Source: Amycolatopsis sp. EV170708-02-1
Lineage (GTDB): Bacteria; Actinomycetota; Actinomycetes; Mycobacteriales; Pseudonocardiaceae
Length of the DNA stretch: 64,000 bases
Reading direction: 5' to 3'
NCBI RefSeq assembly: GCF_022479115.1
Contig: NZ_CP092497.1
Coordinates: 7,254,001-7,318,000 of the forward strand
Shown: piece by piece, positions 1-8,901 of the stretch
How positions within the stretch are numbered: the stretch's first letter is position 1
How the letters are laid out: the number at the start of each line of letters is the position of its first letter
Made by a program: the position numbers and the translations under genes
Notes under the pieces: generated by a model
Database searches by the model: none
Seen by the model: only the letters and a program-made list of their open reading frames with translations
What the model was told of the DNA's origin: nothing

Positions 1-186
1 CATGGTCAGCGCGTAGCCGAAGACGAAGGCGAGCGCCACCGCGAGGACGATCGTCGCCAGGTTGCCGAGGCCGAGCGCCGTACCGATGACCATGCCGAGG
101 ACCTCACCGATCGCACAGCCGGTGAGGCAGTGCAGGGTCGCCGACGCCGCCATCGACCAGCTCGCTCCATGCCGTGTGTCGTCCAT
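1..186 (-). CDS. DUF4396-type membrane protein, N-terminal part
   Basis: The minus strand reads an open frame that begins MDDTRHGASWSM and runs off the left edge, so only about 62 residues are visible. After a short polar start it becomes hydrophobic, with the pattern TLHCLTGCAIGEVLGM followed by a membrane segment, as in DUF4396 proteins, small membrane proteins often found with metal-handling genes. An in-frame ATG at 198 is also possible, but a G-run lies directly against it and it sits inside a dyad, so 186 is preferred. Function unknown; family call from recognised sequence pattern only. Confidence 0.6.
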   Translation of the reverse strand, partial: MDDTRHGASWSMAASATLHCLTGCAIGEVLGMVIGTALGLGNLATIVLAVALAFVFGYALTM

Positions 187-196
187 ACGCGCGACC

Positions 197-213
197 ATAC
201 CCCCTACCCGTAT
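197..213. promoter_or_regulatory. Possible CsoR-like operator
   Basis: The 17-bp stretch has ATAC and GTAT ends around C-rich then C-rich/T-broken halves (ATACCCCCTACCCGTAT on the plus strand). ATACCC/GGGTAT dyads of this kind are bound by copper-sensing CsoR repressors in actinobacteria. It lies directly upstream of the DUF4396 gene. No csoR gene is visible here, so this is a resemblance only. Confidence 0.3.
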
Positions 214-417
214 AAGACGCGCGCTGAACTCGCGCCGCCCGATCGCTCACCGTCACCCCCGTAGGCCGACTGGGTAATCGGCCCAGGTCGATGAACTCAC
301 TTCCGTAACCCTTTGCGCTCATCCGGTTGACCGGGGTAACCGGGGGCCCTAGTTTCGCCGGAGGTCTCCACCGCGCGTAGACCGATCGGCTGGTTCAGAT
401 GGTTCCGTGACTATGGG

Positions 418-1440
418 GTGGAGATGCGAGGGCCGACGAAGACGCTCGTCGTTGCCACTGTGCTGGCTTTGGGCATGGTGTTCGGGCTGGCCGGCTGCGG
501 CGGCGAAGAACCGGCGGGAATGGCGGCCAAGCCGATCCGGATCGTGTTCGTGCCGAAGGTCGCCGGCATCCCGTACTTCGAGGCGATGAACACCGGCGGG
601 CAGGCCGCGGCCAAGCAGCTCGGTGTCGAATGGTCCTCGACCGGTCCGGTCACGGTGGACCCCGCGGCGCAGGTCTCGATCGTGCGCGGGCTCGTCGACC
701 AGCAGGTGGACGTCATCGCGATAGCGCCGAACGACCCCAGGGCGATCGCGCCCGCGATCACCGACGCGCGAGCCAAGGGCGTGCACGTGATCACTTCGGA
801 CACCGACGCGCCCGGCACCGATCGCGAGCTCTTCGTCAATCAGGCGACCCCGGAGGGCATCGGCAAGGCGCTCACCGACGCGCTGATGAAGAAGATGGGG
901 AACGCGGGCAAGTACGCGATCGTCTCCTGCGGCGAGACCGCCGAGAACCTCAACGCGTGGATCGCCGTCCAGCGTGCCTATACCGCTACGGCGTACCCCC
1001 ATGCCCAGCTCGTCGAGACGGTCTACGCCGGCGAGGACAAGGACAACGCCACCGCGCTGGCCAAACAGCTGATGACCAAGTACCCGGACCTCACCGGCCT
1101 GGTCGGCGAATGCACGACGTCCGCGCCGGGCGTCGCCGAAGCGGTCCGCTCGCAGCAGAAGATCGGCCGCGTCTTCACCGTCGGCGTCGGGACACCGCAG
1201 GCGATCAAGCCGTACCTGCTGGACGGCTCCGCGTCGCTCTCGGTGCTGTGGAACGTCGAATCGCTCGGCTACCTCACCGCCTGGGCGGGCAAGCAGATCG
1301 CCGAGGGCAAGCAGCTCGGCCCGTCCAACAAGGTCAATCTCGAACTCCCCGCGATCAAGTACGAGGAAGACACGAAGACCCTCCTGCTGGGCGACCCGCT
1401 CCTGATCACGCGCGAGAACGTGGACCAGTTCAAGTACTGA
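418..1440 (+). CDS. Sugar ABC transporter substrate-binding lipoprotein (orphan)
   Basis: A 340-residue Peripla_BP_4 family protein. It has a lipoprotein signal ending in the lipobox LAGC at about residue 27, then the fold typical of ribose/autoinducer-2/rhamnose binding proteins: IVFVPKVAGIPYFEAM, VDVIAIAPNDP, VHVITSDTDAP. The start is GTG at 418; ATG at 424 is an alternative, with GGTGGAG immediately before it. No permease or ATPase lies next to it, so it may feed another transporter, possibly the related sugar ABC operon beginning at 6324. The ligand is probably a sugar or small polyol but cannot be named from sequence. Confidence 0.8.
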   Translation: MEMRGPTKTLVVATVLALGMVFGLAGCGGEEPAGMAAKPIRIVFVPKVAGIPYFEAMNTGGQAAAKQLGVEWSSTGPVTVDPAAQVSIVRGLVDQQVDVIAIAPNDPRAIAPAITDARAKGVHVITSDTDAPGTDRELFVNQATPEGIGKALTDALMKKMGNAGKYAIVSCGETAENLNAWIAVQRAYTATAYPHAQLVETVYAGEDKDNATALAKQLMTKYPDLTGLVGECTTSAPGVAEAVRSQQKIGRVFTVGVGTPQAIKPYLLDGSASLSVLWNVESLGYLTAWAGKQIAEGKQLGPSNKVNLELPAIKYEEDTKTLLLGDPLLITRENVDQFKY

Positions 1441-1441
1441 C

Positions 1442-2638
1442 TCACCGGCCCCGCCGGACGGCACCGGCCGCCGCGCCACCACCGATGATCAGGACCAGCG
1501 CGGTCAACCCCCAGCGCCGCTTCTCCTTCGTGCGGGCATGCGTATCGGTCTCCTCCGCCTCCTTCCGTTCCCGGGGCGCCGCCGAACGCGACGGCTTCCG
1601 CGCGGAGACGGGCGGCTGCGGCGCCACCTGAGGAGCGGAAGTGGGCGCCGGGCTCGACGACGACGGCGAGGAAGTCGGAGTCGGGCTGGGGGAAGACGAC
1701 GGACTCGGCGACGGCGGCGTAGAGGTGGGAGAAACCGTCGGTGTCGGTGTCGGCTTGGGTGGTTCAGGCTTGGGTGGTTCGGGCTTCGGAGGTTCGGGCT
1801 TCGGCGGCTCCGGCGCGGTGAGGCAGCCCGCGGCGTCCGAACCCGCCAGCGGCGGTCCCGAAAGCACCACGGTCACCTGCCCGCTCCGGTCCAGGCGATA
1901 GAGCACGCTGCGCCCGCCGATCCGGTTCGCCGTGGCGTACAGGGCGCCGTCGCGGCCGAGCACGACCGAGCCGTAGACGTCGGCGGGCGGGAAACGCGCG
2001 TCTTCGGCTTCACGGACCTTGCCGGACTCCGGGTCGATGGTGATCACGGCGCCTTTTCCGCGCCAGGTGGTGGAAACGCCGTACAGCAATCCGTTGTGGT
2101 ACGCGAAATCGTTGACGTCGTGGGCGAGCGTGATCGGCCTCAGGAACACCGTGCTGATCACCCGCAGATACCGCTCCCCCGGCGACAAGTCCACTGTGTA
2201 CAGTGTGCCGTTCCTAAGCAGGTACCAGGAATCCCCGCCGATCGCGCCGGCGGTCACCCCGGCGACGGGGCTCCACACCGGCAGCCGGTTCCCCGCGCGG
2301 GTGATCGGGCCGAGGTCCCGGGTCTTCCCGTCGCGGTCGATCGTCACCGCGTGCGCGCCCCGGCCGAGTCCTTCGGCGACACCGAAGACCAGGTCCCGTT
2401 TCGCGGAGTAGCCGAGCGCGTTGAGCCGGTAGCCCGGCTCGGTCACCCGCGACGTCGCCCCCGAACCGGCGTCGAGCCAGCGCAGCTTCGAATTCCCGTA
2501 CGACCCGGTCTCGGCCCGCACCACCAGACAGGACTCGGCGGCTCGCGCGGCCATCGGCGCCAGGAACGACGACGCCCCCACCAACCCGGCGACGCCCACC
2601 GTCGCCGCCGCCCGGGTCACCCGGTCCACAGTGCTCAC
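1442..2638 (-). CDS. Secreted/anchored Pro-rich hypothetical protein
   Basis: About 398 residues from GTG at 2638, placed 4 nt after the stop of the DUF4239 gene; the open frame extends upstream but only inside that gene. A signal peptide ends near AARAAES. A roughly 240-residue globular domain follows, with repeated beta-propeller-like strands (YSAKRDLVFGVA, GTLYTVDL, GALYATANRIGG) as in tachylectin/DUF6923-like domains. Then come repeats of PEPPK, a Ser/Thr/Pro-rich linker, and a C-terminal transmembrane helix (WGLTALVLIIGGGAAAGAV) with a basic tail. This is the layout of an actinobacterial cell-surface protein. Function unknown. Confidence 0.6.
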   Translation of the reverse strand: MSTVDRVTRAAATVGVAGLVGASSFLAPMAARAAESCLVVRAETGSYGNSKLRWLDAGSGATSRVTEPGYRLNALGYSAKRDLVFGVAEGLGRGAHAVTIDRDGKTRDLGPITRAGNRLPVWSPVAGVTAGAIGGDSWYLLRNGTLYTVDLSPGERYLRVISTVFLRPITLAHDVNDFAYHNGLLYGVSTTWRGKGAVITIDPESGKVREAEDARFPPADVYGSVVLGRDGALYATANRIGGRSVLYRLDRSGQVTVVLSGPPLAGSDAAGCLTAPEPPKPEPPKPEPPKPEPPKPTPTPTVSPTSTPPSPSPSSSPSPTPTSSPSSSSPAPTSAPQVAPQPPVSARKPSRSAAPRERKEAEETDTHARTKEKRRWGLTALVLIIGGGAAAGAVRRGR

Positions 2639-2642
2639 CGGC

Positions 2643-3407
2643 TCAAGAGATCCTCGCCAGCGCGGCGGTGAACGCGTCCGGCGGGATCCGCACCCCACCG
2701 CCGAACGGGTTCTGCAGCTGGTAGATCGCGAACAGCAGCAACGTGACCGTGCCGGCCAGGGTGGACACGATCACCAGATGCGCGGCCAGCCTGGTACCGC
2801 CGAACAGGTTGGGCAGCAGCGCCGAGACGAGGCTGCCGAGAATGAGCGCGAACCACACGACGCCACCGACCCGGCCGCCCACGACCGCGTTGAGGCGGTC
2901 CTGGCGGGCCTCGTACACCTGCCAAAGCTGCGTATTCGCCTCGGTCTTGCGCTCACGGAGCCAGTCGTCGTCCGACGGCGCCTTGTCCACCGCCTTGCGC
3001 AACCGGTCGAGCTGCGTCCAGCCGAGGTCCGGGAGGGTCGTCTGGCCCCCGGCCATCAGCGGCCACTCCTTCCGCTCGACCGTGGTGATGTACTCCGCGC
3101 TCAGCTTCCGCACCTCGTCCTTGACCTCGGTCCCCAGCGAATCGGCGGCCCAGACGGCGGCGACCAGGCTGTCCGCCTCGTGGTACGAGCCTTCGCGTGC
3201 CGCGCTCGCGGAGTCGAAGAGGGAGATCAGGATGAACGCGACCAGGACGGCGTGCAGGCCGCCGACGATGGTGAACACCTGGCCGGCGGCGTCGTTGTTG
3301 TCGGGCCGTCCTTCGTCCCAGCCGAACTTGCGGACGAGGTAGCCGACGAGCCCCGCGAGGGCCGCCGCGCCGACGACCCAGGCGATGCCGGTCAGGTAAA
3401 TACCCAT
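2643..3407 (-). CDS. DUF4239 (bestrophin-like) membrane protein
   Basis: A 254-residue protein with an N-terminal transmembrane helix, a second helix (VFTIVGGLHAVLVAFILISLF), a long charged helical section, and two helices near the C terminus (VWFALILGSLVSALLPNLF, LVIVSTLAGTVTLLLFAIY). This matches the DUF4239/bestrophin-like family, distantly related to anion channels. The start ATG at 3407 has AAGGA upstream. It is followed at 4 nt by the secreted Pro-rich gene, so the two are probably co-transcribed. Transported substrate, if any, unknown. Confidence 0.75.
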   Translation of the reverse strand: MGIYLTGIAWVVGAAALAGLVGYLVRKFGWDEGRPDNNDAAGQVFTIVGGLHAVLVAFILISLFDSASAAREGSYHEADSLVAAVWAADSLGTEVKDEVRKLSAEYITTVERKEWPLMAGGQTTLPDLGWTQLDRLRKAVDKAPSDDDWLRERKTEANTQLWQVYEARQDRLNAVVGGRVGGVVWFALILGSLVSALLPNLFGGTRLAAHLVIVSTLAGTVTLLLFAIYQLQNPFGGGVRIPPDAFTAALARIS

Positions 3408-3751
3408 TCGAGTCCTTCCAGGCGGAGACTGCTGAAACTAGTTCACGCTTCGCCGAGCGGAAAAGACCGGTTGAATCAATTCATACCAGCGGCGGACGAG
3501 CATAAGTCGATCATCACCGGCTCGGCCCAATTTCCCACGACTCGAAACCATTTCCGATACGCGCCGGAAAGGCCCGTCACCGGTCGGAGAGCGCCGCTTC
3601 ACGACCGAGTGATCGGCCACCACGAGACGTCACCGACCTCGCCACAGACCGGCATTTCGCGCAGCGTCGGCACCCGATCGGCCGCCGGTGAACGCGCATC
3701 CGGCCCAATCCGGCAAACAGGTGAACCTCTCCGTAGACCCGATCGAGCTGT

Positions 3752-3779
3752 TTGACCGGGCATTACCCCTTGCTATGTT
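3752..3779 (+). promoter_or_regulatory. Sigma-70-like promoter of the polyprenyl synthase gene
   Basis: TTGACC (3752-3757) and TATGTT (3774-3779) are separated by 16 bp, close to the vegetative consensus. They lie about 80 bp upstream of the TTG start at 3862. The rest of the 454-bp divergent region 3408-3861 shows nothing else I can support. Confidence 0.45.
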
Positions 3780-3861
3780 GACTTTGCGCCCGCCCCACTC
3801 GAATGGGTATCCGCGAATTGCGAAAAACTGCAGTTCACCGGGTCGACTGAAAGGGAGTCCG

Positions 3862-4887
3862 TTGACGACCATCGAGACCCATACCGGCGCCCGTCCCGCC
3901 GGCGAAGTACTGACCTGGAGCCGGAATCTTCTCGACCCGGCGCTGCGTGAAGCCGTCGACGGATTGCCCGAGTCGATGCGGCTCATCGCCGGTTATCACT
4001 TCGGCTGGTGGGACGAACACGGCCGTCCGTCCACTTCGGACAGCGGGAAGGCGCTGCGGCCCGCGCTGGCGCTGCTGTCGGCGCGGGCGGTCGGCGGGGA
4101 CGCCGAGCTCGCCGTCCCGGTGGGCGTCGCGGTGGAGCTGGTGCACAACTTCTCCCTGCTGCACGACGACGTGATGGACTCCGACACCACGCGGCGGCAC
4201 CGCCCGACGGCCTGGACCGTCTTCGGCACCGGCGCGGCGATCCTCGCCGGGGACGCCTTGCTGTGCCGGGCCTTCGAGGTGCTGGCCCCGTTCGGGCAGA
4301 CCGCGCTGCGGGTGCTCAGCACCGCCGTGATCGACCTGCTCGAAGGACAGAGCGCGGATCTGAAATTCGAGGAACTCGGTGACGTCGACACCGCCGAATG
4401 CGTCCGCATGGCCGAGGGGAAGACCGGCGCGTTACTCGGTGCGTCGTGCACGCTCGGCGCGCTCGCCGGGGAAGGGAGGCAGGATCAGGTCGACCGGCTG
4501 ACCGAGTACGGGAGGGCACTCGGGTTGGCGTTCCAGCACATCGACGATCTCCTCGGGATCTGGGGCGATCCGGCGGTGACCGGGAAACCGGTCCACTCCG
4601 ATCTCTCCAACCGGAAGAAGTCCCTGCCGGTGGTGGCCGCGCTCCACTCGGGGACGGACGCCGGGCGAGAACTGGATGCCTTGTACCGCAAGGAAAACCT
4701 CGACGCCGCGGAATTGCCCCACGCGGCGGAACTGGTGGAACGCGCGGGCGGCCGGACGTGGAGCCAGGAGCAGGCCGACGCGCTCCTGACCGGCGCGCTG
4801 CACCATCTCGCCGTCTCGAACCCGGTGCCCCGCCCAGGCGCCGAGCTCGCGGCCCTCGCGAAACTGGTGGTGCGGCGACGATATTGA
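3862..4887 (+). CDS. Polyprenyl (geranylgeranyl-type) diphosphate synthase
   Basis: A trans-prenyltransferase that condenses isopentenyl diphosphate with allylic diphosphates. About 341 residues from TTG at 3862, chosen because AAGGGAG sits 4 nt upstream; the frame stays open further upstream but that part does not look like the family. Both aspartate-rich motifs are present: LLHDDVMD (first, DDxxD) and QHIDDLLGIWGD (second). GKALRPAL near the N terminus is the conserved K/R diphosphate-binding region. Product chain length cannot be read safely; such genes supply precursors of carotenoids, terpenoids or menaquinone. No terpene cyclase is adjacent. Confidence 0.85.
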   Translation: MTTIETHTGARPAGEVLTWSRNLLDPALREAVDGLPESMRLIAGYHFGWWDEHGRPSTSDSGKALRPALALLSARAVGGDAELAVPVGVAVELVHNFSLLHDDVMDSDTTRRHRPTAWTVFGTGAAILAGDALLCRAFEVLAPFGQTALRVLSTAVIDLLEGQSADLKFEELGDVDTAECVRMAEGKTGALLGASCTLGALAGEGRQDQVDRLTEYGRALGLAFQHIDDLLGIWGDPAVTGKPVHSDLSNRKKSLPVVAALHSGTDAGRELDALYRKENLDAAELPHAAELVERAGGRTWSQEQADALLTGALHHLAVSNPVPRPGAELAALAKLVVRRRY

Positions 4888-4904
4888 AGGCGGGCGCGGT
4901 AAGG

Positions 4905-4933
4905 CAGGGGTGGGCGGGAAGAGCCCACCCCTG
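4905..4933. terminator. Bidirectional hairpin terminator
   Basis: A perfect 11-bp stem (4905-4915 with 4923-4933) and a 7-nt loop lies between the convergent polyprenyl synthase and CapA-type genes. There is no T-tract on either side, as is common for actinobacterial terminators. Confidence 0.65.
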
Positions 4934-4952
4934 TCCTCTCAGATCGGCGAGA

Positions 4953-6080
4953 TCAGCGGCCGGGGCGGGTCAAGCCCTTCTCACCGGCGCCACGGCTGAG
5001 CACGACCTCGTCGGTGGCCTTGAGCGCTTCCGCGCCGGCGTTCCCCGCCTGCCCCGCGGTCAGGTCGAGCAGCCGGATCGGCGGACCGAGCTGGACCAGC
5101 GTCGGCACGTATTCGGCCTTGTCGACCTTCCAGCGTTCACCGTCCCGCACGAACCGGAACCGCGCGGCGGCGCCCTGTTCGGTCGAGCCCTTCGGCTCCG
5201 AATGCCGGGCGACGCTGTTGCCCAGGCCGTAGGCGACCCATTTGCCGTTGATCTGCTCGAAGGGCTGCACGACGTGCGCGTGGTGGCCGATGATCAGGTC
5301 GATCGAGTCGTCGCCGAGGAGTTTCTTCGCCAGCGTGCGCTGTTCGGCGGTCGGGTCGTGCTGGTATTCGGTGCCCCAGTGCAGGCTCGCGAGGACGACC
5401 TGCGCGCCCGCCTTGCGCGCGGCCTTGGCCTCGGCGATCACGTCTTCGGCGTCGATCTGGTTGACCAGCCAGGGTTTGCCCGCGGGCACCTTGATCCCGT
5501 TGAACCCGTAGGAGAAGGAGAGCTGGGCGACCTTGACGCCGTTCACGTCGACGATCAGCGGCTTCTTCGCCTCTTCCGCCGAACGCGCCGAACCGGTGTG
5601 CTTGATCCCCGCTTCGTCGAGCTTGTCGAGGGTGCGGGTCGCGCCGTCCACCCCCTGGTCGATCGTGTGGTTCGACGCCGTCGAGCAGTTGTCGTATCCG
5701 GTGTCCTTGAGCGCGTCGACGATCTCGGGCGGCGCGCTGAACGACGGGTAGCCGCTGTACGGCCCGCCCTTCGGGGCGAGCGGGGTCTCGAGGTGGCAGA
5801 TGCCGAGGTCGGCCCCGGAGATCAGCGGTTTGATCCCGGCCAGCAGCGGCCGGTAGTCGATCTTGCCGTTTCCGTCCTCCTTCGCCTGCTCGGTCAGCGC
5901 GGGGTGGATCAGCACGTCGCCGGTGGCGACCACGGTGAACGACCCGTCCGGCGCCCGGCTCGCCGGTGGCGCTTCGGACGCGGCGGGCGGCGACTGTTGC
6001 TCAGGGGTGCCGCTGCACGCGGCGAGCACGACGGCGGCGCCGAGGAGGGCGGTGGTCTGGCGGACGCGGGAGCTGAACAT
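4953..6080 (-). CDS. CapA-family (PGA_cap metallophosphatase-like) lipoprotein
   Basis: A 375-residue protein with a lipobox (LAAC) near residue 21, then a calcineurin-like PGA_cap domain: VVATGDVLIHP, ICHLETPLAP, TASNHTIDQGV, VVLASLHWGTEY and LIIGHHAHVVQPFE hold the Asp, Asn and His residues expected for metal binding. The family includes CapA/PgsA of poly-gamma-glutamate synthesis, but stand-alone actinobacterial members have no proven substrate. GAGGG precedes the ATG at 6080. It acts outside the membrane. No capB or capC gene is nearby, so capsule synthesis is not supported. Confidence 0.8.
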   Translation of the reverse strand: MFSSRVRQTTALLGAAVVLAACSGTPEQQSPPAASEAPPASRAPDGSFTVVATGDVLIHPALTEQAKEDGNGKIDYRPLLAGIKPLISGADLGICHLETPLAPKGGPYSGYPSFSAPPEIVDALKDTGYDNCSTASNHTIDQGVDGATRTLDKLDEAGIKHTGSARSAEEAKKPLIVDVNGVKVAQLSFSYGFNGIKVPAGKPWLVNQIDAEDVIAEAKAARKAGAQVVLASLHWGTEYQHDPTAEQRTLAKKLLGDDSIDLIIGHHAHVVQPFEQINGKWVAYGLGNSVARHSEPKGSTEQGAAARFRFVRDGERWKVDKAEYVPTLVQLGPPIRLLDLTAGQAGNAGAEALKATDEVVLSRGAGEKGLTRPGR

Positions 6081-6256
6081 CGATTCCCTCGATCGGGTGA
6101 AGGTCCCTCCATCCTGCCTTACGCGCTGTAGGCGCGATACTCAACCGAAGTCAACAAGATCGATCGGACAAACTTCGGACAAGTTCCACAGGATCACTCG
6201 CGTTCCTGACCGGCGATTAGTGCGACCAGAGCCGATGATCGTGACCGGATCGCGCC

Positions 6257-6298
6257 TTGACGTCGCGAAGAAGTGTGTTTAGTAATACAAGTCACACT
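6257..6298 (+). promoter_or_regulatory. Promoter and operator of the sugar ABC operon
   Basis: TTGACG (6257-6262) and TAGTAA (6280-6285) are separated by exactly 17 bp. AGTGTG (6272-6277) and CACACT (6293-6298) form an inverted repeat around the -10 element, a position suited to repression. The FadR-type regulator encoded as the fourth gene of this operon is the obvious candidate ligand-responsive repressor. Confidence 0.5.
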
Positions 6299-6323
6299 CT
6301 TCCGCTGCGCACTGGGAGCATCG

Positions 6324-7348
6324 ATGTCCACAGCTTCGCACAGGTCCCTACCCTGGCGCATTGTTGGTTCTTGTTTGATTGCCGGTGTCGTAGTGGCCGG
6401 CTGCTCGCCCGGAAAGGAGGCCGCCGCTCCTCAGCAGCAGGCGCCCGCGAGCGGCAAGATCACCCTGTTCTACCTGCAGAAACAGGGCGACCAGCAGTAC
6501 TTCGTCGAGCAGGCGCAGGGAGCACAGGAGAAGGCGAAGGAACTCGGCGTCGAACTCAAGGTCGTCAACCTCGGGCAGGACGCCAACAAGGCGATCACCG
6601 AACTCGACGCCGCGGTCGCCCAGGGCGCCAACGGCATCGCGATCGTCGTCCCGGACCAGGCCATCGGCCCGCAGGTGCTCGACAAGGCGAAGAGCGCGGG
6701 CATCCCGATCATCGCCTCCGACGACGTGATCAAGGACGGCGCCGGGACGAAGTCGCCGTTCGTGGGCTTCAACGGCTCCCAGATGGGCGATTCGGTCGGC
6801 AAGGAGGCCGCGAAGCTGTTCAAGGCGGCGGGCTGGACCGCCGCGGACACCAAGATCATCAGCGCCTACAAGCAGGATCTGACGGTCTGCTCGGACCGGG
6901 TCACCGCCGCGAAGGCCGCCTTCGACAAGGAGGCAGGCGCGCAGGTGCCGGTGATCGAGGTCGGCACCGACAACACCCCGGTCGACGCGCAGAACCGCAC
7001 CGGCGCGGTGATCGGCTCGAATCCGGGCGTCAAGCACTGGGTGGTGTGGGGCTGCAACGACGAGAACGAGACCGGCGCCGTCACCGCGCTCGCGAACTCC
7101 GGCGTGCCCGCGGCCGACATCATCGGCGTCGGCCTCGGCGCGTATCTGACCTGCAAGGACTGGGCCGCGGGCAAGGACACCGGCAACAAGTCGGCGCTGT
7201 TCATCTCCGGCGCCGAGGTCGGCCGCACGGCGATCCAGCTGCTCGTGGACAAGGTGAAGAACGCCAAGGAGCTGCCCCGGAGACGATCGCGAAGACCCAG
7301 ATCGTCACCAAGGACAACTACAAGCAGGCCGGCGTCAACTGCATCTGA
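6324..7348 (+). pseudogene. Sugar ABC substrate-binding lipoprotein, frameshifted
   Basis: First gene of a sugar ABC operon. From ATG 6324 the frame gives a lipoprotein signal (lipobox VAGC) and a Peripla_BP_4 domain (ITLFYLQKQGDQQYF, NGIAIVVPDQAIG, GIPIIASDDVIK), resembling arabinose/xylose-type binding proteins. The reading frame is lost at the CCCC run 7275-7278. In the frame as given, the C terminus turns into Arg/Ser/Pro-rich nonsense that runs without a stop through the ATPase gene and into the permease. One extra C restores the natural ending PETIAKTQIVTKDNYKQAG and a stop at 7348, giving about 341 residues. Either a real mutation or a homopolymer sequencing error. Confidence 0.75.
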
Positions 7349-7368
7349 CCCCGCGTGGAGGCGGTTCC

Positions 7369-8901
7369 ATGGCCCTATCCGAACCCGCGGCGGTGCTGAC
7401 CGCCGAAGGGATCAGCAAACGGTTCTCCGGGGTGACCGCGCTCGACGGCGTCACCCTGGACTTCCGGCCCGGCGAGATCCTCGCGCTGATGGGCGAGAAC
7501 GGAGCCGGCAAGTCCACCCTGCTCCGGGTGCTCTCCGGCGACCACGGTCCCGACGACGGGCACCTGCTGATCGACGGCGCTCCCGTGACGTTCGACAGCC
7601 CGCGGGCCGCGATGGCCGCCGGGATCCGGGTGATCTATCAGGAGCCGGAGATCATCCCGCACGTTTCGGTGGCGGAGAACGTCTTCGTCGGCGAGCTGCC
7701 CGCGCGGGGACGGCTGGTCAACCGCCGGACCCTGCATCGGATGACACAGGAAGCGTTGCGGGAGTATGGATTCGAGGGCGTGCTGCGGCCGGAGACGCTC
7801 GGGAGCAGGCTCTCGCCCGCGCAACGGCAGCTGGTCGAGATCCTGCGGGTGCTCACCGCCGCGTCGCCGCCGAAGGTGATCGCGTTCGACGAGCCGACGT
7901 CGTCGCTGTCCGAGCACGAGGTCGACGCGTTGTTCGCGCTGATCCGGCGGCTGCGCGGCAGCGGGGTGGCGGTCGTCTACGTCTCCCACCGGATGAAGGA
8001 GATCTTCCAGCTCGCCGACCGGGTCGCCGTGCTGCGCGACGGCAGCCTGATCGGCGTCGAGGACGCCGCCTCCACCGACGAGAACCGCTTGGTGCGCATG
8101 ATGATCGGCCGCGATCTGTCCACTTTGGAGCGACGGGCCACACAGGAGACCGGCCGGGTGGTGCTACGGCTCGACCGGGTCAGCACCGACGACGTCACCG
8201 ACATCTCGCTCCAGGTCCGTGCCGGCGAGGTCGTCTGTCTCGCCGGGCTGGTCGGCGCCGGGCGTTCGGAACTCGCGCACGCGATCGTCGGCGATCTGCC
8301 GGTGCGCTCGGGAACCGTCGAACTCGACGGGAAGCCGTTGCGTGCCCGCACTCCCGGCGACGCGGTGAAGGCGGGGATCGGGTTCGCGCCGGAGGAACGC
8401 AAGACCGACGCGTTGCTGATGCAGCGATCCGTGCGGGACAACGTCTCCATCGCCGTCCTGGACCGGCTGCGCCGGTTCCGGGTGGTGCGGCGGGCCAAGG
8501 AACGCGAACTCGTCGCCGAATACGTACGCGAACTGCGCGTGCGGACGCCGTCGATGGAGCAGGAGGTCCGCAAGCTCTCCGGCGGCAACCAGCAGAAGAC
8601 GGTGCTCGCGCGCTGGCTCGCGCGGCGCCCGAAGCTGCTGATCCTCGACGAGCCCACCCGCGGTGTCGACGTCGGCGCGAAGGCCGAGATCTACCGGATC
8701 ATCGACGGTCTCGCCGCCGAAGGCATCGCGCTGCTGGTGATCTCGTCGGATCTGCCCGAGGTGCTGAGCCTCGCCGACCGGATCGTCGTGCTGCGCGCAG
8801 GCCGGGTCGCCGGCGCGCTCGACCGCGACGACGCGACCGAAGAAGCCGTGCTGACCCTGGCCATCCCCGAAACCGAAGACACCGAGGAGATCGCCTCGTG
8901 A
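7369..8901 (+). CDS. Sugar ABC transporter ATP-binding protein (RbsA/XylG type)
   Basis: A 510-residue tandem ATPase with two nucleotide-binding domains, as in RbsA, MglA and XylG. The first domain has Walker A GENGAGKST near residue 43 and Walker B VIAFDEPTSSLS. The second has signature LSGGNQQK and Walker B LLILDEPTRGVDVG, while its Walker A region is degenerate (CLAGLVGAGRSEL), as usual for this family. GGAGG lies 7 nt before the ATG. It is followed by the permease with a GTGA overlap. It energises import of the sugar captured by the preceding binding protein. Confidence 0.93.
   Translation: MALSEPAAVLTAEGISKRFSGVTALDGVTLDFRPGEILALMGENGAGKSTLLRVLSGDHGPDDGHLLIDGAPVTFDSPRAAMAAGIRVIYQEPEIIPHVSVAENVFVGELPARGRLVNRRTLHRMTQEALREYGFEGVLRPETLGSRLSPAQRQLVEILRVLTAASPPKVIAFDEPTSSLSEHEVDALFALIRRLRGSGVAVVYVSHRMKEIFQLADRVAVLRDGSLIGVEDAASTDENRLVRMMIGRDLSTLERRATQETGRVVLRLDRVSTDDVTDISLQVRAGEVVCLAGLVGAGRSELAHAIVGDLPVRSGTVELDGKPLRARTPGDAVKAGIGFAPEERKTDALLMQRSVRDNVSIAVLDRLRRFRVVRRAKERELVAEYVRELRVRTPSMEQEVRKLSGGNQQKTVLARWLARRPKLLILDEPTRGVDVGAKAEIYRIIDGLAAEGIALLVISSDLPEVLSLADRIVVLRAGRVAGALDRDDATEEAVLTLAIPETEDTEEIAS

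Noticed and set aside
3862..4887. Terpene or carotenoid gene cluster
   Set aside because: The prenyl synthase is alone; neighbours are a DUF4239 protein and a CapA-type lipoprotein, without cyclase, desaturase or P450.
4953..6080. Capsule (poly-gamma-glutamate) biosynthesis locus
   Set aside because: Only a CapA-type protein is present; no capB or capC homologue lies nearby.
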